64,000 bases of DNA from Phaeosaccion multiseriatum (GCA_965112735.1 OZ218951.1:496001-560000); one strand, 5' to 3'; positions 40,201 through 49,700 are shown, counted from the first letter of the stretch. A program made the numbers and translations. The notes: generated by a model not told the origin, from the sequence alone.

Positions 40201-43200
40201 TGTACTCAGGCGCTCCGAGTGGCAGAGATGTTCCAGACACCCACCGCGAGGGGTGTATCTCGCTTATGTGCGAGCAGGGAGGACACGCTTCCTGGTATGA
40301 TGGTGGTATCGCGAGTTGGCGACCATCGTGAGGCTCCAGCGTCGTACCAACAGGAGCACATGCTGCTGTCGGACCTGGCGCTGCGAGCGGGCGACCCAGA
40401 CGGGAGGGCGCGATACAACGTGCCCATGCTTCTACCCGTGCCCAGCTCCGAATCGGAGAGAGAGCCCAGCGAGGTTGTGGACGGCTTGTCCCGTGCCCTG
40501 TGCGCCATGGTGGAGCGTCACGATGTTCTGCGATTGGCGCTAGGCTGGTCACCGGAGGGGACGCTGCAGCAGGTGCGGCTGCAGACCACAGCAGCGGAGG
40601 TTGTGGCGTCAGTGCTCCTGTCCGCCGAGGCGAACAGCATCGAAGAGGCCGAGAGCGTGCTATTGGCAGAGGCGGGGCGCCTGTTTGACTTGGAGGAAAG
40701 GCCACTCTGGCGCAGCACCATCGTCACCGTTGCACCACCCCAGGATGGTGAGAAGGAGCACCCGCTGGGGCGGCAAGCGGTGCTGTGTGTCTTCCACCAC
40801 TCCATCATGGATGGGTGGTCATCCAAGCTGTTCTCGCGCGAGCTGTTGGTCCTGTGGGGGGCTGTCGTGTCTGGCCGAGAGGCGACGAAGGCGCCAGCGG
40901 CTCTGCCGTTTGGGTATGCGGACTACTTCCGGTGGCAGCGGTTGCGACTGGACGGGGACAACGGCCTGGCTCTGGAGCAGCTGTTGGAGTACTGGCAGGG
41001 GCAGCTAACGGGGGCGTCTTCACTGACCCTGCCCCTGGACCGACCGCACGGTGCTTTCGGCCCGCATCTGACGGAGACTGTAGGTCAAGATGGGATTGTG
41101 GGGGGGCGCGGCGGGAGTGTCGCTGTTGTTCTGCCGGCTTCGCTGATAGTGAAGCTGAGCAAGCTATGCTCGAGCAGCTCCGTCACGCTGTTTGTGGGGC
41201 TCATGGGCGCGTTCCAAGTGCTGCTGGCTCGTGTGTGCGGAGCGGAGGATGTGGTGGTGGGCACTGCGCACTTCGGAAGGGACGTGGCGCAAGGCTTGGA
41301 GGGCGTGCTGGGATGCTTCGTCAACACCCTCGCGTTCCGTCTGGGCCTAGGAGGAAGCCCCAGCTTTCGGGAGGTGCTGCTTCGCGTACAGGTCGCGTAT
41401 CTGGGTGCCATGAAGCATGCCGAGGCACCGTTCCACAAGGTGGTGGAGCGGGCCCAACTGGGCACAAAGAGTGGTGGCAAGGCGCTACAAGCCTTCTTTG
41501 TACTGCAGGAGGGAAATGCCAGCGCCGTGGAGGAGGAGGCCCAGCTGTCAGCTGGAGCACTCCACGAGATCATGACGGAGGAGGCTGGAGAGCAGCAGGC
41601 CATTGACGTTAGCAAGACTGACATCGAGCTAAGCCTTGTGCGCAGCACGGACAGTGCATCGGACATGCACGGCAGCCTGTGCTACAATACGGCGGTGCTC
41701 GACCAGGCCACAGTGGAGACCCTGGCGCGGAGCTTCCTGGCGCTGCTGGAGAGTGCAGTGGGCAGGCCGGGCGAGAGCGTGTGGAAGCTGAGTCTCTTGG
41801 CACACGAGGACCGTGTGAAGGTGGTGGAGACGTTGAGCGGCGCTGCACTGGTGGCGGGGGATGCCAATGGAGACGAGGAGGGAGGTGCAGAGGAAGCATC
41901 GCCACCGCCGCCCCTCCTGCACGCGGCTTTCGAAGAGATGGCCTCTTGTAGTCCGGAGCAGGAAGCCCTGCACGAGTATGAGACAGGTCGAGTGATGAGC
42001 TACGGGGAGCTGAATGGGCATGCGAATACGGTGGCATGCATGCTGCAGGGGAGGGGCGTGGGGCCGGAGTGCCTGGTGGGGGTGCTGATTGCTGGGGACT
42101 GCGTGGAGGCGGTTGTGGCAGTGCTGGGCGTGCTCAAGGCCGGGGCGGCGTACGTGCCCCTGGATCCCGAGCATCCCCACGATAGGCTGTCGATGATCGC
42201 ACAAGATGCCGGGCTGAGCGTCGTTCTGACGACGGCAAAGGCAGTTGGCGAGTCTGAGGTGCTGGCAACCGCCGATGCCAGCTTAGCGCGGCGTGTCGGA
42301 GACGTGAGCTGCGTGGACGTGGTGGCTGTGATGCAAGTGGAGAGTACAGCGGAGCCTGTGTGCCACACCGTGGGCGAGAACATGGCGTACGTGATCTACA
42401 CGTCCGGTAGCACAGGCCGGCCAAAGGGCGTGATGATTGAGCACAGAAGCACGGCCTGCTTCATGGCGACTCTCTACGAATTCGAACTGACAGTGACAGC
42501 ATCTTCGCGCGTGCTTCTGAGCAGCGCTTTGACTTTCGATGTGTCTATGGCGTTGCTGTTCGGGACGTTGTCGTGTGGGGCGAAGCTGTGTTTGGCGGAG
42601 AAGGGCTCCCTGCTGAACGACCTGCCGGAGCTGATACGGTATTTCGGGGTGACGGAAGCTGAATTCACCCCCTCACTGTTGTCACTGCTGAAACCGGGAG
42701 ACATTATGGAGGAGGGCACCTTACGGTCGATCGCTTTGGGTGGGGAGACAGTGAAGCAGGATCAAGTGGACATGTGGAGGCACCATGTGCGCCTCGTTAA
42801 TAGCTACGGTCCAACAGAGGCGACGGTTTCCGCGACCGCACATGAGTACTCCTCTGGGGCCCTGTCGTGCGCATCTGTCATCGGCAAGCCTCTGACTGGC
42901 GTGCAAGTGTATGTGGTGGACAAGCGTCTGCAGCTGGTGCCTCAGGGCGTGGAGGGCGAGCTGTGCATTGGGGGGAGACAGCTGGCGCGGGGTTACTTGA
43001 ATCGCCCAGAGCTCACGTCGAAGGCCTTCATCCCCGCGCCCTTCCTGGCGGACCAGCGCAGAGTGTATCGTACGGTAAGTCGAAAAGGTTGCCCATGGGT
43101 GTGCGGCTTTGTGTGTGTGCGTGTATTGTGTGTACATTTGGCTTGCTTTTGGCATGTCATGCAGTGACAAGCAGAGCGCAGGGGGGGGTGGAGGTAGGTT

Positions 43201-46200
43201 TATCTGCTGCCTATGGTGTAGTGTTCTGACGCGTCTCAAACTGAACACGTTCGGACAGGGTGACTTGGTGCGGCAGCTGGGAGACGGATCGCTGGTGTTT
43301 AGCGGTCGCCGAGACTCTCAAGTGAAGGTGCGCGGCTATCGCATTGAGTTGGGCGAGGTGGAGGCTGCGCTGCTCCATCAAGAGGGGGTGGTGAGCGCTG
43401 TGGCAGCGGTGGACAGAGAGCGCGAGATGATTGTGGCAGCTCTGACACCTTCTAGTGCCGAAGTTGAGATGGTGCTGCAAGGAGTGAGCAGGCTGCTACC
43501 GTCATACATGGTGCCGAGCACGGCTGTGGCCGTGGATGCTCTACCGATGACGAGCAGTGGGAAGAGAGACGTGAAAGAGGTGCTGAGGATGATCAAGGCG
43601 GAAGCGAAGGGAAACAAAACCGCTGTAAAGGCGTCCGACGGCGACGAGGCGTTAGGCGACACTGCCCGCCAAGTGCTGGGCATCCTGAGGCAGGCCACGG
43701 AGCAGCCTCACTTGCAGGCCAATGACGACTTGTTCGCAGAGGGAGGCACATCGTTGAGTGCAGCTCAGGCGGTTTCGCGTATTCGGGCAGAGGTTCCCGG
43801 CTTCGAGGTGAGTGACTTTGAGCACAAAGCTTTCGTCGTGTTGTGTCTCGCCCTTGTTGCTGACCCTGTTGTGTCTGTGTGACTCCTGCAGGCTCTGACA
43901 GTAATGCAGATCTTCCAGAACCGAACCGCTGTGGCACTTTCAGTGCTTGGTGCCGCGGAGGAGGGCGGAGGTCGAGGAGACAGCGGGCAAGAGTCGTCGG
44001 CAGCAAGCGAAGCCCGACTGAAGGACGAGGAGCGCGATTTTGAGTCAGTCGGTGAAGAAGGGGAAGCGATGAAGGCGCACAGGAGGCTCAGCACTGGCAA
44101 GCAAGTGGTGCTGCAGGTTCTGACTTGGCTGCTCGTCGTTGCTGTGCTCAGCTGCGGGTTTTCTCCCAGCTTCGTTGGCGTGTACTTGCTACGTAGAGCA
44201 GGGCGCGGCAATACGACGATTCTTTCTTGGCTACCACTCCTCGTCGTCGTGTCAGTAGGCTGGGTCCTTGCCCTGATTGTAGTGGTGAAGTGGACTATGC
44301 TTGGCCGCATGCGACCGGGGCGATGGTCCGTGAGGAGCTGGTACTACTGGCGGTGGTATGCTGTGCAGAATGTGCTGAAACTTGCCGCACTGCTGATTTC
44401 TGTTCTCCGTGGTACCTTCGCCTTGCGGGTGTGGAACCGCCTGCTGGGGGCACGAATCAGTGGAAGCGCGCGCTTAGAGAGCTGGCTGCTGCACGAGCAT
44501 GACTTGATCGAGATTGGAGAAGGGGCCGTGATCGAGTACGGAGCCGTCATTCGCCCGTCTGTCATTACTCGAAATGGCATGCTCCATGTCCATCGCGTGA
44601 GGATCGGGAAGGGAGCAAAGGTGGGCATACTGTCCAACGTGTGTCCGTCTCCATGGGAGGGGGGGCAGACGCAGGAGCGGGGGGAGGGCCTGAAGAAGGA
44701 GCCGAAGGAGCCGAAGGACTTGGTCATCGGCGAGGGGACGGAGCTCGGTCCGTACGCGTCGCTCGGCCATTCGTCACTCTCTGGCCCGCTGGCAGAGGTC
44801 GAGCGCGAGGAGGGGCTGCGGCGGACAGGAAAAGAGCTTTTTGCCTTGGCCCTGCTTTCAGTGACCAACTTGGGGTCGTACGTGCTGCCCCTCTGGATAC
44901 TCGTGCTTGCCGGCGGGGGTGATGACGACGGCGCGGGGGAGAGTGTCCCCATCTTCGCTCGTGCATTGGCGTTCCCCGTGCTTCTGTTGATCGGAAGCAT
45001 GCTGTACATGGTGGCAGTGCTATCGATCCAGCGTGTATTTTTGCTGCTCGGCCCCAGCGCCACCACACGGCTGTCACTCGGAGTTCTTCAGGAGAGTCCT
45101 CTCTTCACGGTTGGCTCCCTTCTTGTGGCAAAATGTGGGCTCAACCGTGTTGTTGCTTCCGCCATGGGCGCCAGGCTGGAGCGGGGGTGCGCACTTTCTA
45201 CCCTTCCTATCACTACGATATGGGAGAAGCTCAGGATAGGGGAAAACTCCCAGCTCGCGGGCTCTGTGCACCTTTTCGCTGATGGGGGTGGTCGTGGAGA
45301 CGAGGATACGCAAAGCATCACAATCGGCCGCTTCAGTATTGTTGCGAACGAAGCTCTTCTCATGGGCGGAGCTTGCATTGGGGACGGAAGCACGGTCGCA
45401 GATCGCACCGTTGTGAGAAGAGACGATGACGTACCGTGCAACTCTTCTGTAGTGGGCGCCCCTCGGCCGTTTGTATTGCCGAACCCAGTGAGTGCTGCTG
45501 GTGAGAAGGATGGCGTCGATGCAGCAGGCAGTCTTCCTGTTCCGTCGAGGATGCACAATGCGCTCCGTGGGCTTGCGACTGTGGTACTGCTCCTCGGCGT
45601 ATGGTGTCCGGGGGTGCTGATCAGCGCGTCGGTATCTGACCTGCTGTTGCGCAATGGCCATGTGCATGGGGCTGCCGCCTTCTGTCCCTTCGTCCTTCCA
45701 GAAGTGGTGGCGAAGGATACTCTGAGCGAGAGCCATACTGGAGTGTTCTTCCTTGTGTTGGGGAGCTTCGTCTTTCAAGTTCTCATGGCCTTGGCGGGCG
45801 CTTGCTCAGCCATTCATTTCCATCGAGTTCTGGGCACATCCTTGCATGCCAAAGAGGGGCAGCCTCCCATAGCGCTCGATTCGCCTTCGCTGGATATATA
45901 CCACTTGGGCAGCATGGCCCCTGCCTTCATTGAGGCTCTCTGCATCAAGTACTTCGCGGGCGGGCCGGTGTACGCGGCGTGGCTGCGGCTGCTGGGGGCA
46001 AGTGTTGGCAAGGACACATCTTTATGGCTCAGGCCTTATGATGTGCATCTTCTCGTCATTGGAGACGAAGCGGTGGTGTTGCAAGACTCCACAATCTTCG
46101 CGCACACCATCGAAGGCACGGGAGGGTTCGTCTTCAAGACTGTGCAAGTCGGGGAGAACGCGTGGCTCGGAGCAAGGGCTCACTTGCAGCCTGGATGCCG

Positions 46201-46537
46201 CGTTGAAGCAGGAGCTAACGTTGGTGACCTGAGCATGGCCATGAGAGGTGAAAGTGTCACCAATTCAAAGCGTGGAGACGTGGTGTGGGTGGGCATACCG
46301 CTGAGAAAGTACTTCTTGTCCTCCCGAGCGCTCACTGCGCCGCGTCACGGAACGGAGCTGGACAGCGGCAGAGCCCCGGCAGAAGAGCGAACCCTTCGCA
46401 ACAAGGGCAGAGGGGGGTCGAGGAGACATGTGGTTCGAGAGGGAAACAGCCCTCGCCGAGGAGGAGCGTCTTTCCGGTGGAAGAGTGTGCATCAGCCTGA
46501 GGAGACGAAGAATACGGATAGATTCGATGTAGTTTGA
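1..46537 (+). CDS. Giant modular type I PKS-NRPS hybrid, 5' partial, 14 exons
   Basis: Exons: 1-322, 831-1953, 2115-2892, 3038-8319, 8432-13477, 13639-17907, 18049-23166, 23317-27576, 27718-32835, 32989-39352, 39551-40105, 40210-43074, 43259-43807, 43892-46537 (stop TGA 46535-46537). All introns are GT-AG, and the joined exons total 44,295 nt, exactly 14,765 codons without a stop. The 5' end is outside the window. The product is an assembly-line enzyme: KSs condense, ATs load malonyl units, KR/DH/ER reduce, two C-A-PCP modules add amino acids, and a membrane domain ends the chain. Introns before the shared KS 'RCK(T/A)FDA' motif are always phase 2; introns in A and PCP domains are phase 0. 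Bacterial-style domains with eukaryotic introns suggest ancient acquisition or algal type I PKS ancestry followed by module duplication. The product is unknown. I am confident of the hybrid synthetase call and less sure of each splice site. Confidence 0.93.
361..709 (+). repeat. (ACTC)n microsatellite filling intron 1 of the synthetase
   Basis: A long run of the tetranucleotide ACTC with scattered ACCCA, ATTC and ACTT variants occupies most of the 508-nt intron 323-830. The donor is at 323 (GTGCGT) and the acceptor ends at 830 (TTTCGCAG). Splicing here restores the KS sequence [11 protein letters not shown]. Confidence 0.95.
1330..7625 (+). other. Module 2: KS-AT-DH-ER-KR-ACP (fully reducing)
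   Basis: KS 1330-1953 plus 2115-2750: the active cysteine is in DTLCSSS (codon 1805-1807), followed by [12 protein letters not shown] and NIGHLEG. AT about 2820-2892 plus 3038-3870, split by an intron (2893-3037) that no other AT here has; GHSLG serine codon 3290-3292, and HAFH near 3599-3610 predicts malonyl specificity. The post-AT linker [10 protein letters not shown] follows. DH about 4060-4960 has HxxxGxxxxP (His codon 4130-4132) and [12 protein letters not shown] about 5530-6490: the nucleotide motif reads HAASDGVG, with Asp (5981-5983) where its twin in module 3 has Gly. KR about 6535-7130 has GGLGALG, an LDD motif and SYTSMAG..NYAAAN. ACP serine is in [14 protein letters not shown] near 7500. 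Confidence 0.88.
5497..7230 (+). repeat. ER-KR segment of module 2, nearly identical to 10655-12388
   Basis: The stretch from the pre-ER linker through KR matches module 3 at a constant offset of 5,158 bp with few substitutions, while flanking DH and ACP regions diverge more. This fits recent duplication or gene conversion of the reducing cassette. Confidence 0.85.
7690..12780 (+). other. Module 3: KS-DH-ER-KR-ACP without AT
   Basis: KS 7690-8319 plus 8432-9030 with [19 protein letters not shown] and NIGHLEG. After [13 protein letters not shown] there is no AT; about 30 residues later the chain reaches the post-AT linker type [10 protein letters not shown] and enters DH (about 9175-10080; [11 protein letters not shown] and [10 protein letters not shown]). 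ER about 10690-11650 has the intact HAASGGVG motif. KR 11690-12290 has LDD and SYTSMAG..NYAAAN. ACP about 12530-12770 has [14 protein letters not shown]. Retention of the post-AT linker suggests an AT was cut out of an ancestral KS-AT-DH-ER-KR-ACP module. Malonyl loading must come from a neighbouring AT or in trans. Confidence 0.87.
10655..12388 (+). repeat. ER-KR segment of module 3, partner of 5497-7230
   Basis: Second copy of the homogenised reducing cassette. It keeps Gly at 11139-11141 where the first copy has Asp at 5981-5983. Confidence 0.85.
12850..17225 (+). other. Module 4: KS-AT-KR-ACP (beta-hydroxyl)
   Basis: KS 12850-13477 plus 13639-14240. It is the only later KS whose splice junction gives the usual PDG-RCK (codon GG/A) instead of PDW-RCK. 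AT about 14305-15290 opens with [14 protein letters not shown], has GHSLGQV, and HAFH predicts malonyl. There is no DH or ER. A structural pseudo-KR half (about 15440-16060) precedes the catalytic KR (about 16090-16690: [31 protein letters not shown]). ACP 16950-17215 has [14 protein letters not shown]. Expected output is a beta-hydroxyacyl chain extended by two carbons. Confidence 0.87.
17256..20412 (+). repeat. Near-identical part of the 9.67-kb tandem module duplication, copy 1
   Basis: From the start of KS5 through its intron (17908-18048, 141 nt) and DH5 to just inside ER5, the sequence recurs at 26925-30081, offset 9,669 bp, with only a few substitutions. The intron copies are identical. 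Divergence rises abruptly at about 20409 ([12 protein letters not shown] versus [12 protein letters not shown]). Confidence 0.9.
17256..22475 (+). other. Module 5: KS-DH-ER-KR-ACP without AT
   Basis: KS 17280-17907 plus 18049-18660. The nucleophile motif is LLQTACSSS, so the Asp of DTACSSS is Gln here, while Cys and both histidine loops remain. DH follows directly (about 18815-19730) with [11 protein letters not shown]: the Gly of HxxxGxxxxP is Asn, but catalytic His and the downstream [10 protein letters not shown] are kept. ER 20350-21330 has [15 protein letters not shown] 21370-21950 has LDD and FTSMAG..NYAAAN. ACP 22200-22465 has [14 protein letters not shown]. The exon carrying most of it (18049-23166) has exactly the same length as that of module 7. 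Confidence 0.87.
22545..26900 (+). other. Module 6: KS-AT-KR-ACP (beta-hydroxyl)
   Basis: KS 22545-23166 plus 23317-23925 ([30 protein letters not shown]). AT about 24004-24960 has [21 protein letters not shown] and [10 protein letters not shown], predicting malonyl. The pseudo-KR half is followed by the catalytic KR (about 25755-26360: [31 protein letters not shown]). ACP 26610-26880 has [14 protein letters not shown]. Arrangement and sequence closely follow module 4. The short acidic loop inside the AT is shorter than in modules 2, 4 and 8. Confidence 0.87.
26925..30081 (+). repeat. Near-identical part of the 9.67-kb tandem module duplication, copy 2
   Basis: Partner of 17256-20412. The wider repeat continues through modules 7-8; the next KS intron pair (23167-23316 and 32836-32988) has diverged, including a 3-nt length change. 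Confidence 0.9.
26925..32145 (+). other. Module 7: KS-DH-ER-KR-ACP without AT, near-copy of module 5
   Basis: KS 26947-27576 plus 27718-28330 again has LLQTACSSS; the DH (about 28480-29400) again has [13 protein letters not shown] 30020-31000, KR 31040-31620 and ACP 31870-32140 follow. It lies 9,669 bp after module 5; the 141-nt KS intron (27577-27717) is identical to that at 17908-18048. From the KS start to the beginning of the ER I find only a couple of differences (for example Val versus Ala near 27830, Thr versus Ala near 27550). The ER is clearly more diverged. Function as for module 5. Confidence 0.87.
32215..36605 (+). other. Module 8: KS-AT-KR-ACP with chimeric KR
   Basis: KS 32215-32835 plus 32989-33600. 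AT about 33680-34640 has GHSLGEV and HAFH, predicting malonyl. KR about 35470-36110 begins like KR4/KR6 ([15 protein letters not shown]) but after HAAGV at about 35762 changes to [15 protein letters not shown], lacks LDD, and uses [21 protein letters not shown]. It rejoins the family at [10 protein letters not shown] near 36097. Catalytic Ser, Tyr and Asn are still present. ACP about 36330-36600 reads [13 protein letters not shown]. This is the last polyketide module; its acyl chain is handed to the C domain of module 9. Confidence 0.87.
36660..40275 (+). other. Module 9: NRPS C-A-PCP
   Basis: C domain about 36670-37820: the active motif is HHCIFDG, followed by FADYSRWQ and GCFVNTL. A domain about 38180-39352 plus 39551-39880 shows [22 protein letters not shown] preceded by Ile-His instead of the usual Ile-Tyr (His codon 38666-38668), [16 protein letters not shown] across the intron 39353-39550, and SGKRDVKEL with the invariant Lys. 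By alignment to GrsA I read pocket residues D-V-A-C-A-I-S-V-S-K, which match no specificity I know. PCP 39940-40105 plus 40210-40270 has [11 protein letters not shown]. It joins the first amino acid to the polyketide chain. Confidence 0.87.
37490..39550 (+). repeat. C-A segment of module 9, closely matched by about 41177-43258
   Basis: The second half of the C domain and the A domain of modules 9 and 10 are highly similar DNA. The introns at 39353-39550 and 43075-43258 share long recognisable stretches, including a GTGTGTG tract, so the intron was present before duplication. Confidence 0.8.
40325..43965 (+). other. Module 10: NRPS C-A-PCP
   Basis: C domain about 40330-41510 with [18 protein letters not shown] and GCFVNTL. 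A domain about 41915-43074 plus 43259-43590 with [28 protein letters not shown] across intron 43075-43258, and SGKRDVKEV. Pocket residues read D-V-A-F-A-G-S-V-S-K, differing from module 9 at two positions, so a related but distinct substrate is likely. PCP 43650-43807 plus 43892-43960 has [11 protein letters not shown]. From mid C domain through the A domain, introns included, the DNA closely follows module 9, showing NRPS module duplication. This is the last carrier before the membrane domain. Confidence 0.87.
44060..46320 (+). other. C-terminal NRPS terminal domain: six membrane spans plus hexapeptide beta-helix segments
   Basis: After PCP10 and a charged linker come two hydrophobic spans (about 44100-44190, 44220-44290), a WYYWRWY segment, and hexapeptide-type repeats with I/V at every sixth place (about 44500-44770, [13 protein letters not shown]). 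Then follow two more spans (about 44830-44930, 44960-45050), more hexapeptide repeats (45230-45450), two spans (about 45560-45650, 45740-45820), and a last beta-helix block ending in VWVGIP (about 45960-46310). This layout matches the NRPS terminal domain family TIGR02353, which includes the end of bacterial epsilon-poly-L-lysine synthetase, also with six spans. It should anchor the synthetase in a membrane and may act in release, oligomerisation or export. No TE or reductase motif is present. Confidence 0.82.
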
Positions 46538-46756
46538 TCCCTCTAGTACGATACGGACGATTGAAGAATGGGGCGATGATGTATTCTTGGCTGGTCCCGG
46601 ACCCATGATGTGATCCATGATCCACATGAATTTTTTCATGCTCCGCCTCCCCCAATCATACAACAGTATTCACAGAAAAAAAATTACCTATTACTAGTAC
46701 TACGGAGTATGTTTTATCTTCAATTATCGATGAAAAGCTCTCTGATATATGGGCAA
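46538..46756. other. Convergent 3' spacer between synthetase and CDS gene
   Basis: A 219-bp spacer between two stop codons holds both 3' ends. It is AT-rich compared with its surroundings (about 46665-46745), with a small inverted repeat at 46625-46640 (CATGAA, four T, TTCATG). No canonical AATAAA is seen on the + strand. Confidence 0.6.
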
Positions 46757-49700
46757 TCAGATGGGTAGGCTGTCCGACATGAAGGCCTTCATGTAGAAAA
46801 AGGTCAGAGGCAGCACGATGAGCTGACAGTCGAAGCGGTCCGCCGCCCCTCCGTGACCGGGAATGGTGTTGCCGTAGTCCTTGACGCCGGTGGCTCGCTT
46901 CACCGCACTGGCCAGGAAGCCTCCGTAGGGCCCCACGATGGAGGCAATGACCGCCAGGCCCATGCCGTGCACATCGGCCCAGGAGAGAGAAACACGCCCT
47001 GACAGGAGGCTCAAGCCTTGCCCTGCTCCTCTTGCGTAGAGCCAATCTGTGGAGGGAGGGGGGGGGGTGGACGGCACGCTCAGCAGGAGGAAAGACAGCC
47101 GTGAAGGGAGCGAGGAGGAGGATTGGATGGAAGGGGAGGACAGGAGGGGGTGGGAATGGATGGGAGGGGAGGGGATGATGCCCCGATGGGCTGCTCGGTC
47201 AGGCCCTGCCCAGGCACTGCACAGGGCGATGTAAGTAAGACGTCGCGTGCCCTGCCTCCCTGAGCCCTGCCTCCCCGAGGGTGTCTCGTCACTGCACGCA
47301 CGCACCGGAGTCGGGAGCGCCAATGGCGGGGGCGTGTCCCCGGAGGAAAATGTTCCCGGGCTGAGTCATCCACGCAACTCCACTCAGGAGACGAGTGGCC
47401 AGGAGGCTCGTCAGCACCGTGCCTACAGCCGCCCCCCAGTAGCCCTGTGTGTGGTACATTATGTGGGTATGGGGACAGTCTTTAGGGGTCGAGCGTTTCG
47501 GCAGCACCAACCCCCCGGTGTGAAGGTGTAGGACTCACCGAGCCCACCTTTTGTTACGATGTAAGGCATCCCAATATGCCTTGGATAATACTGAAGGCAT
47601 ATTGGGATGCCTTACATCGAAACAAAAGAGGGGTAACATACATTGAATGCATGGACGGGGCTGTGTGTGAGGAGCGGTAGGCTAGCAACGATGTAGATGG
47701 GGGGGGTGAATGACAGACAGACTGGCCTGCCTGTCTGCCCGACAAGAGAGACCGGGCGTAATCCTTGCGTAACGGACGGGCATGTTGACGAGGTGGGGTC
47801 ATAGCACCGCAGCGATCAGGAAGCGCAGCACAGCTATTCGTTCCCTCCAGCACCACACCTCTCTCGGCCTTCAGGGCACTTCCTTCCTTCCTTCCTTCCT
47901 TCCTGCCTGCCTGCCTGCCTTCCCTTCCGCGCTCTCTCTGCCTCCCCACCTCATGCATCATGCGTGCTTCTCCCCCCTCTCTCTCCCACTCCGTATCTCC
48001 CGGTGTGCACACACACACGCACGCACAAACACACGCACTCACGTACACACACACACCTCGCGGGTCTTCTTGGGGGAGAGGGAGATGAGAGGCGTCTTGC
48101 CCCAAATGTTTCCACAGAAGTAGGCCAGGATGTCGTTGATGATCACCAAGGCAGAGGGCAGCACGAACCTGCATGCGCACGCACACGCACGCGCGGGGCA
48201 AGCCGATGCGTTTGGTGCGAGGATATCCAGTCGCACACACAAGGAAGGACGTCGTCAGCAACCGATTACTATCAAAAGGGGGCGGGGGGAGGGTGCACAC
48301 TCAATTTGGGGGTGTGGGAATGGAGTAGAGTAGGGAAGTCAGACCCCCAACTTGAAGTGTCCCCTCTTATATTTCGCACTGAAATGAAAGGTGTTTGCGT
48401 ACCAGATGAGGCCCGCGCGCATGGCGCTGAGAGAGAGGGTGGCGCACAGCACCAGGAAGGACGCGAAGTGGGCCACAGCGAAGTTGGCGAGTTGGTACGC
48501 CAGAGTGTCGCTGTGAGGCAGACAGGCAGCAGGCAGGCAGGCAGGGGGGGGCGAGGGTGGGTTACGATGTGAGTGTGGTGAGGAGGAGGCTACAATGTCA
48601 GTAGCGACGAGAGGGGGGATGGGGTCAGTCCCCGCGGCTTGGCGGCTGCATGGCTCACTCTCCTTGACATGCGCCTCCCTGCCTGCGCACTTGCTCTGCC
48701 TGTTCCAAAACCACATGAGCGCCACCGCTAGAAGGGCGAGCGCCATCTCGGCTGCTCCTGCCTCCTCTCTCTCTCTCTCTCTATTCCCTCACCTGTTGCT
48801 GAGTGTGCGGATGAAAGTGCAGAAGACTCCGATGTACGCCGCAGCCACGCCGGGGAGGTGGTACTTGGAGAACAGGCGCAGAGGGGACGGCATGCCACTC
48901 TGCCACGTCGAGGTGGGAGGGGTGAGGGGTGGGTGGGTGGGTAGCAAGGGTGGGGCTGGGCATGTGAGGCGGGTTCAGGTAGGGCGAGGACGATGACAAC
49001 ATACGCTCATGCCCCTCCTCGAACGTGTGTTGGGCTGGCTGTACGGGCATACATGTCCACTCCACACTACACACGTACCTCAGCCTCGAAAGACGCCCCC
49101 GCTGCCTCTGTGATGAGCTCGCTGCCGTATGCGTACATCGCGAACACCGCCACGATGGCCCACTTGAAGAGGCGCGAACAGCCCTGGCCTGCCTTCTTGA
49201 GCGAGCTCTCCTTCTCCTCCTCCACCAACGTGCCCATCCCTTCCTGTTGGCGGCGACGGCAGCAGCACAGAGGGCGTCGGTGAGAGAGATGCACATGACG
49301 AAACAGAAGAGGATCAGCCATACGTCCTGAGCACCTCCATACACAAGTGCCTCCTTGCCCCTCTATCTGCAACCTCCTCCGTCACAGCGATGCCTTCCTC
49401 GAAGGTGGAAATTCATCTGCTGCATCCAAACACACTGAGTTCGCACCTTGAAAATGGACATCTGGAGCATGAACACGAGGAGCGCACACCCGGATTGCCT
49501 GCCTCCCACTATGCAGAGCAAGAACATGGCAATGAGGGCCACCGCGCTTTCGACCCGCACTCTCAGGTCCGTCATGCGCCCCCCGGTACCCCCGCCCCCT
49601 CGAGGAAATCCCCACACGCGCTGCCGCTGCTCTTGCCCCTGCTCCTCCTCCTGCTCCTTTCTGAGAGAAGGTCCTCCTACAGGACCCGCTGCTGCGGTCT

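Noticed and set aside
1-46537. Bacterial origin of the contig, suggested by PKS-NRPS content
   Set aside because: Thirteen GT-AG introns in the same gene, plus intron-rich SEC31 and a bipartite plastid leader on the same contig, make it eukaryotic nuclear DNA.
49244-49350. Hydrophobic frame ([19 protein letters not shown]) as an exon of the CDP-DAG synthase
   Set aside because: Joining 49447 to 49243 in phase 0 gives a better match to eukaryotic CDS proteins, and the hydrophobic stretch has no in-phase donor; I treat it as intronic.
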